The position numbers and the translations under genes are program-made. 64,000 bases of DNA from the NCBI RefSeq assembly GCF_027943255.1, contig NC_072893.1:132555784-132619783 (forward strand), written 5' to 3'. This stretch comes from Anastrepha obliqua. Its lineage: Eukaryota; Arthropoda; Insecta; Diptera; Tephritidae. Position 1 is the first letter of the stretch. Every line of letters starts with the position of its first letter. Below are positions 24,901 through 38,317 of the stretch, piece by piece. The notes beneath the pieces are model-generated. The model was given only the letters and a program-made list of their open reading frames with translations. It did no database searches and was not told where the DNA came from.

Positions 24901-27357
24901 TAAGCCAATAAAATATTTCGAATAATAGTACAAACAAAGCTGGCACAAACACAGCAGGCATTAATGTAATTAAAGAAAAATAAGAGATACAAAAAAATTA
25001 TATGAACTTCGAATGGCGTTCGCTTATCAGCTCGCCAACCAGCGCAGTGCGAAAACAAGCCAAATAGAAACGAAAAAAAAATAACGAAATGAAAATAAAT
25101 AGCTAAGAAACGTGCTTTGGCGTTCACCACAAAACTTCTGCTTCATTAATGCTCTGGAATGTGTTCACTCCACTTCCACCTGCCGCCGCCCATTGCTCAC
25201 GCTCTCCACCTCTTGGCCATTCACTGTTGTTTGTTGTCTGCCATAGCTTTGCCATTTGCAAGCAATTTGTTGGAATTTCGCTTATCTCTTTGGCAATGGA
25301 CAGCTCCAAGTCCAACTAAAGTCGCGGAGGAAGCGAAAAATTATGGAAAAAGTGAAATTTTATTAAAATTAAATTAAGGCAAATATAGTAAATGGAAATG
25401 GGTGCGAAGAAAGACGCGAATAGTTAGGTAGAATTTATCAAAAAAAACTATAAATATTTTAGTTACAGTAGAAAGTTCTGAAAATAAAAAAGACAATAAA
25501 AAAAAATTATTTGAAAAAATATTACAAAAAAACAAAAACAAGGATTTTTACTAAAAATTATTCAAAAAATATTACAAAAACAGAACTTAATCTCGATTTT
25601 GTTTTTTATACTTTTTTTGGTTAATTTAGAAGTATTTTCAACCTTTTTTTGGTCTGACTTAGAACTTTTAACTAAAGAAAACGAATTTAATTCCGGATTT
25701 TTGTTAAAAAAATTTTTTTTTGTTTGCTTTAACTTGGAACTTTCAACTTCAAATAAAAGGATTTTTGTTTTTTATATGTTTTGTTAAATTTTTTTAAAAT
25801 TCTAAAAAAAGAAAGAAACCAAAATCAGTTAGAATCGATTAAAATTATACAAAAATGTATAACAATTACAGCAGCAAATTCTGTGATAAAAAAATAAATT
25901 TCTCTAAAAATTTAAAAATATTTTTTAATCAGTATGATGATAAATAATTGAGTTATGGCAAAAAAATTTGACAAAATATAAAAAGAAATAATATTTGTTT
26001 CTCTTTTTCGAAAAACCCGAAATTTAATTGTTTATTTTATTTTATAAATTGAACTGTTTAAAATAAAGTATTGGTTGGCCGTAGCTCCGGGATGGCTCGG
26101 ACGACATTCGCCTTATGGCTGTGGATTGTTTCTGCGCTATTCGCATAATATCAGTTTTAATCGGAATTCCACAAATAAAAATGCTAACGCTGCCAAAGCG
26201 CAGTTCCGTGGAGGCTAACTGATTTCATCAAACAGCTGATTATGTAATTCTGGAATTCAGTGCGCAAAATTTCGATTGTTGGCCAACTTCTGGCTGATAT
26301 CAGAGTTCGCTTACAGCCAATTAGTCATTGCTAATACTTTTTTGTGGTTGAGGAGTATATTTTTGCTTGTTTATTTCGCGACTTTGAAAACTTGGTGGGG
26401 CATTTTTGCTTTATAAATCTCTGACCACCGGCAGGAATATCAATACTTGTATGCTGTGAGTGATTAGTGAAAGAAAACATGCAGGTTTATGTAAGTGTAG
26501 AGAAACAAAAAAAGCAAAAATGTATGTAGATAAATGAAAATGTATATATGTAGGCCCCTACAGCAAGTGAAAAAAGTGAAAAATGCATCGTAAAGCAATT
26601 GATTGCATTCGAACTGGTTGAGGAATTCAATAAAATCGTGGAAATAAAATGTTTATGTGTATCATAATTCACATAATAATAGTAAAAACTACAATAGTTA
26701 CATGCACGTATTACAGATACATACATACAGGTTGTAAAGATTCGAAATCAGGTAGTTTGTGCTTGTGCTTCGAAGTTCGCTCATTTGCACTTTTGATTGA
26801 AAAACTCTCAAACTGGATATGAAGGAAACCTTTTTAACTTATCTGCATACATAAATACGTTGCTATTTAATACTTGTTTATTTAAATGAGTAAATAGTGC
26901 ATACATATGCATAAGCACTGCTATACTAAACACATTTGTATGTATGTCTGTGTGCGTGAAATAAAAGACAGTTTACTTATCGCCATTAAGGTACAAAAAA
27001 AAAGAGAAAAAACCATATGGAAACACGTTTGTCAGCGTGTGAAATCACTGCCGTGAAATTTTTCGAAATTATTTGACCATAAAAATTAAGCGAGCACAAC
27101 AAAAACACGCAAAATGAGTAAAAGTTAATAAAATGGTAAAAGTTGACACTAAAAAGACGATTTGTTACAGAAAAAACAGTGTAAAATGTAAAGCAAACAG
27201 GAAAAAATAGTCTAAAATTTTCAGTAAAATCGTGTGCAGCTGGAAAGTTGAGAAAAAGTAACTTTGGGTTAAGTTAGGTTGCTTAGGGCTGGTGAAAAGA
27301 CGTGTGTATGTATAAGGGACATTCAAACGATGATCATAAGGAGTTAAGAGTGGCAGC
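24901..27357 (+). other. Giant intron, AT-rich
   Basis: 25380-26060 is extremely A/T-rich with degenerate repeated blocks. CA/TA microsatellite stretches occur elsewhere. No gene supported. Confidence 0.5.
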
Positions 27358-27670
27358 TAATATTCAAGCGACCGCCGTAGCCGAATAGGTTGGTGCGTGA
27401 GGGAACGTAGGTTCGCATCTCGGTGAAAGTCCAAAATGAAGAAAACGTTTTTTCTAATAGCGGTCGCCCCTTGGCAGGCAATGGCAAACCACTGAGTATA
27501 TTTCTGCCATGAAAAAGCTCCTTTGCCGTTCGGAGTCGGCTTGAAACTGTAGGTCCCTCCATTTGTGGGACATCAACGCACACCACAATTAGGAAGAGGA
27601 GCTCGGCCAAATAACCAAAAAGGGTGTACGCGGCAATTATACATACATATATATAATATAATATTCAAGC
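27358..27670 (+). mobile_element. tRNA-derived SINE with perfect target-site duplication
   Basis: The same SINE as at 4924-5238. The body 27370-27658 is flanked by TAATATTCAAGC at 27358-27369 and again at 27659-27670, a perfect 12-base duplication left by retrotransposition. The tRNA-like head keeps the A-box but lacks about 24 bases of the anticodon region present in the other copies. The B-box reads GGTTCGCATC. The 3' end is a TA-rich tail. Confidence 0.9.
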
Positions 27671-30600
27671 TTAAAAGCTGCACAGCTAAGCGAGAGTTGA
27701 CTGTGAGCCTTGCAATAAAACGCCAGCTGAGGCTATAATGCTTCTGCAAGGCTACTGCAAAAGAGATTCAAAGCATCGATGGCTTTAGAAACTAATTTGC
27801 AATGCCAAGTGCTTTCAAATTCTAATATATTGTTTTTTCTTTACATCAGCCCGATTTGAATAAACATTTTTTGTTTTTGTCGATAACTTCCAAACTCATA
27901 TTATTAGGTCTAAAGTTTAAAAAACTCTTTTGAGGGTACACATTTTGAGTATCAAATAGCCATTTCCTTTGCCAACAAAGTGTGCTGCAATTAATCATCA
28001 ATACCCGTTCAGCGTTTCCTTTCGCTGGCCGCCTGCCTGCCTACGTTGTTTTGTATATTTACGCATGTGCGCAATTACTGACTGCCAATAGTAAATAAAC
28101 GGGGAACAATAAACCGCAAAATAAATAAATACAAACGAAAGGCAAATCGAACAAAAGAAACATTAACAAACACAAAAAAAAGTCAAAAAAATACTTTAGC
28201 AATATTTACAAAAAATTTAAAACATAAGTAAATGAATTCAATAAATGCCGCTCGCCAGGCTCTTAACAAACTGCGCACGTTCTGCGGGATTACGCATTGG
28301 TCTGTGGCACTCAGAGCTTACGCTGTCTGCGTACGGCTTTTTCATGGATATGAGCGAAAAGTGATGTTTTTATCTGCTTTTTTAATAATTAATTTTATTG
28401 CCATTTTCAAAGGCACGACAACCCTTTGAGGTTTTGCGATTTGTAAATATGCTTTCATAGGTGTATCTATCAAGTCTGATAGATGAGGCAAAAAGTAAAA
28501 TAAAATTTTGAATTGACATAAAAATGAAAAAAATAACTTAGCAAAGGGAAAAACAAAAAAAAAGATGCCAGCAAAATTCCAATGAGTCATATTTCATTTC
28601 ATTTCCTCCTGCTCAACCGCTCGCGTCGGCAGGCAAATATTGATGTTTTATGTATGTATTTTGATGCATACCCTGCAGGAAAATCACTTAGTGCATTTAT
28701 TTTAGCTAGTTTTTCTGTTCTTCCACAAATGTGGTCGTTTGTTCATCACTGAAACCATAGCGGAAAATAATAACACATATGAAAAGTAGCAAAAGATAAT
28801 GAACCTTTTTTTGTTTTTAATAAAATACAATTAAATTTAATACGCTTTCGGTAGTTGAGGACCACTACATCTCTTTTTCTACATGGTTTGTTTATAAACA
28901 AATGTATTGGACGTTTTTCATTTATTTGAAATTAGAAATAAATTCGGCAGATGAGGCCGAGAATGCTTTATCTTGGTTTTTCATTTTTTTTCATTTACTA
29001 GCAGTAAATTCTTTAAATAAGGCCTGCCATGTTCGCCTTCACTAGTAACGCTAGAGCGAGTATTAAATGCGAAGGCAGAGGCCTAGTATTCGTATGACAT
29101 TTTTCTGTAATTTGAAATGAGTACTAAACTCAATAAAACGGATTTAGTATGTATTATATTAATTTTTTGATGGTTTGCAACTAGTAAATAATTCAGAACG
29201 CGTCCTAAATTCGCTAATGCATAGACCTTGTTTGTTTTCAATCCCATTTCCATATTCTGTAATTTAGTGCTAATACTAACAAATAAATAAATTAGGTTTC
29301 AATCAGTTTTGCTATAGTTTGGAACTAATACTAAATTCGACACATGAGGTATGCCTTTTGCTATTATTTTTAATCAGTAGTAAATAAGTCAGAGCTTTTG
29401 AGTTGGGGAATATGTCAAAGAAGTTTTCTGGCTAAAATTTTCCTCCAGGGTATCTACACATGGTCCATATTTATTATATGTATATGTGTTTTAATGCATA
29501 GGTGGATGTTGATGTACTTATGTATGTATGTATGTATACCTACTTCCAACATTTGATTTGCATATTTTTGCCCGTCAAAACACGTCCGGCAAACTAAATC
29601 AACCAAATCAAAGACAAACATAAACTTTTGAGAAACAAAAAAAAAAAACAAATAAACAACAAAGATTTATTTTAGCAAAATGTACCAACCAAAAAATTTG
29701 TTGTGTCAGTCACGTACTTGCAAAAAGTGCAGTGACAACTTTTTTTTATAAATGTTCTTACATTACCTTAAATGTACATACCTACAAAGGTGTATATAAA
29801 TATGCAAATAGCTTTACAGCGGTGATCACTGATTTATAACTTTTTTGTACACGTACATATATATGTCTATGTGTGTATGCTTAATAATTGATAATAAAAT
29901 ATTATCTTTTTTGCTGAAAATTTCAATGCGAAATTTTTAGGCGAACAAATTTCATATCACTGAGTTGTACTAGGGCATTTCATGATTGCTACAAGGCAAG
30001 GGTGCAACAAAAATCCTTTATAAAGTAAAAAGAAAGCTTGTCAGTTACATCACTAACACTTGTTGGTAAATAAAGAATATAGGGAAATCTAGATTTTCAT
30101 TTTGCTTCAATTAGCTGCTAACTATATATGCAATTTCTGCTAAAAGATACTTGGAAGTTTTGCATTGCCTGCCGAGGTGCAGCAGCTATTGGAAAAAACG
30201 TTTCCCATGATTTGATTTTTCAAATCAATATCTCGAATCCTTGAACCGTGGGCTAATTGAATGCTAGTCGCCGCATATACTGCTTGCTGTACAATTCACT
30301 ATTTTCTAAGGGCTTTTTACATTCCATTTTACCTCTATGTTTGCCATTTAGTATGATTCCTCCCACACTCGCATGTTTTGCTGCACTTGCAGTCATTCCA
30401 AATATTTGCATATATTTTGCATTTTTCCAGAGGTGTTAATTAAATTTAGGCGCTTCTTTCAATAAACGCGCAGTCAAGTAGAAAAACGTATGTTACAAAA
30501 CATATCCATATACATATATACATACATATGCGCATATGTCAAACATGTAAACATATTTGCTTAACTGAGCGTTCAAATCTTTGCATTAGCTTGCCTTTGT

Positions 30601-31639
30601 ATTTCCATTTGCTTACTACCCATCTTCCCTTCTTCAACGAGGATACATACATATATCAAAATTGTTTCGAAAAATAAATAAAAAATACTTACATATAAGC
30701 ACACATACACTTATGCATATATATTTATATTTATTAGCTTTCCTAAATTACTATATTGGCTGCGAGCAGTTCACTTAACGAAATTCAGGCTTACATACAT
30801 ATGTATGTATATCGAACCTCTCTTTCTGCTGTTTGTAGGCAAATCTTAATTTTTTGATCCTTCGTTTCTAAAGAAAGTTTTAACTCATATCTCTCGTACA
30901 AATAATTGGCAGGACACTCACATTTGCTTGGCTCTGACACACAGGGGCTGCATAATTTTGATATCTCTCTTTCAACTTTCTCCACCGCCCATTGTCCCGA
31001 GCTCGTTCCTTCTTTATCAAAAGTTTGTTGCTTTACTTCTCCAAAACTCTTTAGTTACAAAACCTCAGTTGAACGGTTGTAGCAGGTGTAGGCAACCTTT
31101 GTCACGTGATGACACTTGATTGGCGTTGAATAGCTGCCATTGATGGAGAGCGTTTATCACCGGCAAAAACAAATTTGCTGATCTGCTGTGTTAGATCATC
31201 GTCAATTCGTCTACTCGCTGTTGTGGCGACCATTTTATTTCTGTTCGATTTTCCTAAACAATACAGACTTGTTTGTTCGAATGTGGGTTGTCTCATTTCG
31301 TGATGCCTTATCATTTGTTCAATATTTTCACTTTAATGCATTTTTGTTGTAATTATTTCTTAAAGAGTGGAAAAATTATTTGCTTGAGCTTTGTAAGTAT
31401 TGACTAATTGCTTTTTTTGTGTTGTTCTGGAAGTGATGTGCGTGGGTGCATGTGACCTCTCCTTATTAAAAGGTGATAATGGTATTCATAGTAAATCGTT
31501 ATGTTAGAAAAGGATATACAAAATATTGAAACAAAAAATAGTTAAATAAAATAAAATAAATTTAAATAAATTAAAGTAAAATAACATAAATAATATAAAA
31601 CAAAATAAATAGAAAACAAATTAAGTGAACTAAAATATC
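27671..31639 (+). other. Giant intron, with degenerate repeat patch
   Basis: No gene supported. 28920-29415 holds a weak array built on a TTTGAAATTAGTACTAAATT-like motif recurring every ~60-90 bases. ATGT/ATAC microsatellites occur at 29519-29537 and near 30515. Confidence 0.5.
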
Positions 31640-32010
31640 ACCCTCTCTGATGTATTGGCACTACACGGCGGTAGTTAGACCGATATTGCTGTGTGGGACC
31701 TTAGTATGGTGGACTGCGACAAGAAAACTGACATTGACATACTTAATCGCACTGGAAAGGATTCAACGACTCGCTGCATTGTGCATAACAGGAGCGATGA
31801 AAACCAACCCACGGCGGCGCTGGAAATGATACTCAGCATACCACCTATTAATCTTATGGCGGAAAACCTGGCAGCGAAATCCGAGAGGAGATTAGTGGCT
31901 GCGGGAATATTCACCTGTAGAACCTTCGGACACAGCTCAGTAGGAAAGTGGAGTTCAGGTTGCATAGACTACATGACTCCAAACTTCAATTGGGAGAGAA
32001 GGTTTTAGGA
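31640..32010 (+). mobile_element. LINE reverse-transcriptase tail fragment
   Basis: Across a single frameshift the + strand encodes YTAVVRPILLCGTLVWWTA, then IQRLAALCITGAMKT, then PTAALEMILSIPPINLMAEN. This order of motifs just downstream of the polymerase core is typical of R1/LOA/jockey-group LINEs. It is truncated at both sides; A-rich sequence follows. A non-functional fragment. Confidence 0.75.
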
Positions 32011-32477
32011 ATAAAATGAAATGAAATTTAAGAAAATAAAAACAGCTGAAAAAATAAATCGCAAAAGTATATAAAAAATGAAAAAAAAAAATAAACACCA
32101 AATGAAATCAAATCGCAAAATATTTCACACCCGTATTAATTAAAAATTTAAATGAGCGTTTGTGGTATTGAAATGCAAATTGAAGTGAGAGTTAAGTGGC
32201 CACAAGTAGAGTGGATGCGCATAGCCAGATTGGAAAAAATAAACAAAGTTAATAAAAATTAATAATTTAAGCAGAAATGTGTACTCGAACGAATCATCTC
32301 TATGGAATATCAGTAAAAAAATAATTCTATTGAAACACTTAAAACTTCTAAAAAATTATAAATAAACAACAAGAACTTAAATTACCCCAGAAAGCATTAA
32401 CGTTCACTTTTTACCACTAGAAAGTGTGATTTTTAGTGTCCTTCGAACTATAAATATTGAATAATTTTTTGTTTCAG

Positions 32478-33164
32478 CACAAAATAATGACTAATTATTG
32501 TGAACAATTTTATATAGAAAAATTGCAAAAAAAAAAAAAATTATAAAAAGTGTCAATTGCAAAAAATGCCAAAATGGTTGTGTCAACATTGAATATCACA
32601 CTCGATAACAATGGCCTGGTGGCACCGACACCGCCACCAGCCACCGTCCCATTCTCATCGATTACGACAGCAACAATACCAACAATAATCACAGCCAGCA
32701 GCAGCGGTGGCAACAGTCCAGCAGCTGGGAATACTAAATATTCCACTAATGGCTTGCTTATGAACAGCAACAACAATAATAATAACAATTTTAATATAAA
32801 TAATAATAACAAAAGCAATAAACTCAGTGCCTATAGCAACAATAACAATAATATTAATGGTAGTAATGGTAATAGTACTGGTAATGGTAATGCTAGGAGT
32901 GTAAGCAATACGAGCAGTTTATGTGATATCAACGGTGCAGCGGCAAGAAAAATAGTAACAACAACAATTATACCAACCAGAAATCCGCTATGTGATAGCA
33001 ATAATGTGCCACAGCAACAGCAACAGCCAATGCCAGCATTGCACTGGCATTCACCGCAAACTGTCAAGGAGCCAGCGCAACAACAATTGCCGCAACGTAG
33101 CAGTTCATTGTTGTTGCAGCGGGACGGCCAAGTGAATATGTCAAATCGTTTGCGTCAGCAGCAG
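32478..33164 (+). CDS. sdt: stardust, alternative first coding exon (short isoform)
   Basis: The acceptor TTTTGTTTCAG|CAC at 32477/32478 is strong. The ATG chosen is 32574 (AAAATGG context), the first in the long frame, giving 197 codons to 33164. The donor is CAG|GCAAGT, the GC variant seen in about 1% of introns. It ends in phase 0 and fits the exon at 52058, giving [17 protein letters not shown] and a 923-residue isoform. The peptide starts MVVSTLNITLDNNGLVAPTP, is rich in Asn, Gln, Ser and Thr, and has no known domain. It would replace the long N-terminus while keeping the L27-PDZ-SH3-GUK core. CDS proper is 32574-33164; the first 96 bases are leader. Confidence 0.75.
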
Positions 33165-34940
33165 GCAAGTAAATACATAAAAAAAGTACAAACAGTATAC
33201 AGAGTATACAGAGAAAGCAAAATATTTAAAGATGTTAAAAAAATACTAAAATACATTCATGCGGGGGTGTTTTGACCGCTTTTCTTTCGTTTGTTTAATT
33301 TCCATAAATTTTTTATAAAAAATATAATTCACTCTACAAAAAAGATGGGAATTAAAAACTAAAATTTTGTACAAGATTTGTAAAAATTCGACAAATATAT
33401 ATTTATCAAAATTACAAAATTTTAATTTTTTTAAAATTCAGTTTTAGTATAATTAAGCGCAAGTTGGAAGGGATCCGAATTCTCTTTGACTTTTCATAAT
33501 TTCAAAAATGAAAATATACGATTATTATCTAGAAAGTATTAATATTTACAAACTTTGCGGTCTATACGTAATACGGATAGATTCTGTAATTATATATATA
33601 AAACTTTTTTTTTGAGCCAAATTTTTGTATAATAAAAAAAAGGATTTTTTGGATTAAATTTTCATAATAAAAAAAAATATATATTGTATATATATTTTAT
33701 TTTAAAAGGTTTTACTAAACAAATTATTTTTATAATACATTTTTATAGTAAAAAAAATAATATAAAACAAAAATTTCAAGGAAAAAATTTTAAAAGAAAA
33801 ATATATTTTTTTGTTTAAATCACCTTTTTTAGCCACATAACCATGCCCGCCATCACATGACTAAAACCCTGTATTCAGTTGTTCAATCAATTGGAATGGT
33901 ATTTCGAGTGGCGTTTTAGTCTAATGTTACTTATTATGAATTCCGCCATTAAGCCAAATGTTATCCGCTTGCAAATAAAAACAAATAATTGTTCATCAAA
34001 TTTAAATAACTTTAATAAATTAATTATGGCAATAAAAAGTAAACACATAAATATTCAGGCAGCTACGCGAGAGTGCTCAGCAAAATAGCAATAAAAATAT
34101 TAAAAAATAAAATAAGTAAAAAATTATGAAATATAAATCACAACGTTCCAGCGCATATTTACGTACACACTCTCAAACATATACGTGTATGCACTTGATC
34201 ACACACACATCTGCGCCCTCGAAAGCAATCAAAGCGCTCCGCTCCACTCCACTCCACTTTATTCGGTGATGTCATCCTTACGCCAGCGCGCTTCATTCGG
34301 TTGGCTTTATCGCCCGCTACTCATTAGGGCTCCCCCGCCTTGTCCATCTCTTTACTTTGTTTGTCTACTGTTTGTTGTTAATTCTTGTTGCTTTGCGCAG
34401 ATTGATATCAACATTTTTTAGTACTTAATTTTTTTTGCTTCCTTTTTTCGTGTTGCTTCTTTCGACGCTTCCACTGATCTACTGTCAGAATTTATGTTTT
34501 TGTTAGTTTTAAATTTGTGTGTGAATTTACAGAATATTAATTTGAGGAAGTGTTGAAAAAATGTAGTTAAAAAGCAGAAAAATAATAAATTCGTTGAATC
34601 GTTGATACGTCATATCTGGTTATAATGGGGCGAGCTGTGCACGGATGCATAGGTTGGGTGATGTTGTATGTATAAATACATGCGCACATACACATACACA
34701 TGCATATATACCATATATATAGGCTTAACAATAACGAATTTCAGTTTAATGAGTTTGTTTTCAGGTTTCTGTAAATCATTCACGAAACTTTTTTTCTCTA
34801 CGTAGAAAAAAAAGCAACGATTTTTTATAAATAAAAATAACTAACCAGCTTTTGGCCCCAGTATTGTCGTATTGCGGGGAAAGTGTCGCATTTGGATGTG
34901 AAAAACTTTAATTATTGCATCATCTTTGTTAGTATGTTTT
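33165..34940 (+). other. Giant intron, AT-rich
   Basis: Very A/T-rich (33300-33820 especially), no gene or recognised repeat. Confidence 0.5.
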
Positions 34941-35780
34941 GCACTGCGGTTGGAAAATGAATTTCAAAAAAGTAGTACCGTTTGAGTTTGGTATTAAACC
35001 CACTAAAGCTTGTACCGAAAGTCACCAAATGCTTCTAGAAAAACATAGTGAGAACCGACGTTCCCACGATACTCGATTCTAGGTTGACGGAACGACCCGG
35101 ATTTATATCCGGCCAAGGACTGCCACTCCAGCATATGTGGCTGCTACAACAACAAGAAAAACATAATGATGTTTTTTTTTTTAACCTGCTTGCCAATTTT
35201 ACGAATGGCACAAGCGATTTCAAGCGGATTCGAATGCTGCGGTAAAAGCTTAAAGAAAGCAGGGCGTCACAGAGTGGAATATTCTGCATAAAAACTCGAA
35301 ATAGTGCGTGATTTTATGTAAAAATTACAAAGTATATGAAAATTATTTAAATGGAATTATAGATTCTTCCCAGAACTGTGGGTCTCTTCCCATATTCCGG
35401 CCGGCTGTTTAGGTCTTTGTATACTCAGTTCAAGTTTTGTACCACAAAAGCTAAAAAATTACCAGCAAATCGCTTGATCGCTTAAGAGTTATGGGTGAAT
35501 TTCTGGTAAAAAGGCAAATTCCAACGTTGAGACATTCGCTTTATTCATCTGACTTGACACCCTGCGGTTATTATCCATTCCTGAAACTGCATTTGACATT
35601 GAAAGGAAAGTGCCATAAATCAACTGGAGCCTTTGTGAATATCCAAAATAAATTCCACATTCCTAACAAGGAAAGAAGTGCCGTAATAAAAAAAAATGTT
35701 TTAGAGAAATATTCAGAATTGAAAGTCAGCTGTTATTTTAAGCTGTGTAAAAAATGCTTGGTGATATAAAATGAGACATT
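34941..35780 (+). mobile_element. Decayed mariner remnant with inserted dispersed repeat
   Basis: Around 35491-35600 the + frame reads MGEFLVKRQIPTLRHSLYSS, then DLTPCGYYPFLKLHLTLKGK, matching the third catalytic block of mariner-type transposases. Upstream, 34960-35040 and 35180-35240 weakly resemble the N-terminal DNA-binding region. They are split by the reverse copy of the GTTGTTGTTG repeat. No ends were identified. Non-functional. Confidence 0.55.
35051..35157 (-). repeat. Dispersed GTTGTTGTTG repeat, copy 2
   Basis: Reverse complement of the repeat at 20791-20895: begins GAACCGACGTTCCCACGAT, contains ACGACCCGGATTTATATCCG, and ends CTGCTACAACAACAAG. Confidence 0.65.
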
Positions 35781-37120
35781 GGAAATTGAAAATTTTGGAA
35801 CTGTTTTTCTGGATATTTTGGAAAAGCATTTAAAATTTTGGTCAAAGCTTAAGTATTGGTCAATAAAAAAAATATGTGTCACAAACACCGATTGCTTCTA
35901 TTTTAAAAGTACGGTTTTTCTCGAAGTAGAGTGTGTATTAAGGTATACACTTTTGCTACAAATGCAATATGTACATGTATGTAAATACGTACATATGTGT
36001 GTACACACGAACGTGCTACCCAGCCTAATTTCGCTCTCATAAAGGCATTCCTCAACGTTTTCCTTCGCATATGTAACCCACATACATATTTGTTTATTGT
36101 GGGACGTCTTACTAATTTATTAGGCATTGTTTTGGCATCTAAAAGCAGTTTATCGCTGAACATACCAATGCAGCACCGTTTTGAGCGCAATGGCCATGGA
36201 TTTGACACAGTCAGACAGTAAAACAGCGAACTAAATTTAAAAGAAACCTGAACTACTTAGTATGTTTGTACATATGTAATTGACTTGTAGGCTCAGCATT
36301 TTACATTTCTTGTTGTCTGCCTGAAGAACGTGAAACAACAAAAAGCAGCCACAGAGTATTAGCAACTCTCGCGACCTTCTGCTTGTAATCAGTTCTGCTC
36401 AGCCTCCACTCATTACCTTTTCAGTAAACAAAATTTCGATGGCATTAAAGAAAAATGATTTGAAGTTTCTAAACACAGCTTCTAGCACCTTCTTTAGCCG
36501 CAAGCGGAATTCAGACACTCTACAGCGCAAATACTGTAAACAAAGATCATTTACAAATGTAGATATCCAAGAATTTTGGTGTACCATTTGGCAGTTTCAG
36601 TTCTTCATTTGTGTTCTACCATAGAAGTTTTTGTGTCTTGTAAACATTTTTTGCGTCTCAACTCAAATTTTTTGTACTTTCTATTTACGCTCGCATATTT
36701 TTGTCATTCAATAATTTCAGTGTCAGTGCTACACACCTCGTTGGGTAGCGTTGGGTCCCACACACTTTTAAGCTAGGCCTAAACGGTCTTGAGCATAGAT
36801 TTGGTGTGGGATTTTGTTGAGCTTCAAGTACTTACATTTTGCTGTCATTCAGTTTGCTGTGTGCAGAGCGCCAATAATATATTTGCATGCCTTTACCGAA
36901 AACGAGAAGTCATAGAGGATAGAAAAATAAATATAATATATAATATAGAAAAAGTAACCAAAGCATGTAGAAGAAATTAAAAAATAAAAATTAGTTTTAG
37001 TGCCACCATTTCTGGATAATTCGCTAATGGGAGTTATGTCACTTTAAAAAAAAACTATTTTTCTGAATTTAAAAAATAAGTTCTTTGCGGTTGACATCGC
37101 ATCCATGACAAAGGGATTTT
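35781..37120 (+). other. Giant intron, no feature seen
   Basis: No supported gene; short frames only. Confidence 0.5.
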
Positions 37121-38130
37121 CAAACCCATTACACCCGAAAAAGCTTCCCTTCTTAAATTTAGGGTATCCAAGTTTATTGAGGTTATGAAAGCACATTAGA
37201 AAAAATAATAATTTTTTGTATATGCCTGTCCTTATTAACTTCATTGGACACTAAATGCTTTTTTGATAAGCTTTGGGATATACAAGTTGGTTGAAGTGAT
37301 GAAAGCTCATTACTAACCGTACAATTTTTATGGGCTATGTGTTCAATTGAGGTATGAAAATTCATGGATGTTATGAAAGCTCATACTAAAACCGTATTTT
37401 ATACCTTATATAATGGTTATCTTACTTATTAAACTTTTGAGACTAAAAAAAATCATTTTAAAAGCTTTGGCTATGCAAGTTTGCTTAAAATTTCTTAACT
37501 CATTACCAACAATAAAATTTTGTTTTATTACGTAGCCATAACTAAACTAAAGGGAGGAGTTCCGAATAAAAACCATCCTTGGTAATGGGCAACATAGAGG
37601 ATAATACTCCAGGTGGAATCCACACAAGTGGCAATCCATCCGCTTCGACGGCAGGGGCATGGATTCGGGGGACCACAAACATTACCCAAGTCTCTCAGCT
37701 CTATGAGCGAGAGCGCATCTTGGAGGAGACGGGGGTTGCTATCGCAATCTCCTCTTCTTCAGAGTCTGAAAAACGTTTCGCTGTTTCGGAGGGCCTGAGT
37801 TGTGAGGTCTCTTCGGTAGCGGCACGACCTTCGCTCGAATCAGGTTTGAGGTCTTTGGCACTGATGTGTTAAGAAGCGACCATCTTGGCTCCTTGGCACC
37901 ACAAGATCTATTCAGATTTCTTCGGAGATCGGGCAGATTTAAAGAAAATTAAAAGGGAGTCCAAGTGTAGTACAATGGACTTAATTAATGTCTGAGTGCT
38001 GCACGTGTTAGTTGTCCCGACAAAAACAAAAAAAAAACTAATTATGAACTATAAATTTTAGTTTTAGGAGCTTTTTAGCTGTGAAAGCTCATTATCACAG
38101 AGAACAATTTTTTGTAAAGTAACAACGAAA
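37121..38130 (+). repeat. Degenerate tandem array interrupted by a retro-fragment
   Basis: A motif close to AAGCTTTGGGATATACAAGT then TGATGAAAGCTCATTA recurs near 37155, 37270, 37365 and 37460, and again near 38070. The last unit is separated from the others by the insertion at 37540-38045. Units are about 100-130 bases and strongly diverged. Confidence 0.55.
37540..38045 (+). mobile_element. Probable non-LTR retroelement fragment with A-rich tail
   Basis: A GC-richer block (AAAGGGAGGAG start, A-rich end after GTTGTCCCGAC) sits inside the tandem array. Its last 90 bases (TAGTACAATGGACTTAATTA, GTCTGAGTGCTGC) resemble LINE 3' untranslated ends. A 97-codon frame at 37579-37872, rich in Ser, Glu and Gly, has no recognised domain. 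It may be a 5'-plus-3' LINE derivative. AACTAA-like flanks could be a target duplication. Confidence 0.4.
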
Positions 38131-38317
38131 ATTTAAAATTTGACTCAGTCATCGACTAACTCTCGCGCCGATAAGACGTTTGTTTTTCGCATACGGAGTT
38201 TCGCTTGATAATTTTAGTATTCTCGCTCCGCCTTTCGAGTTTTGTTGTTTTTTCTCTTTCTTATCGCGTATTCGTATTAAAGCATAGTTTTAGTTTTCGT
38301 AAACGCAAAAGTGAACT

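Noticed and set aside
37579..37872. Independent gene for the Ser/Glu-rich 97-codon frame
   Set aside because: It lies within a block with an A-rich tail and LINE-like 3' sequence interrupting a tandem array, so a retroelement piece is more likely.
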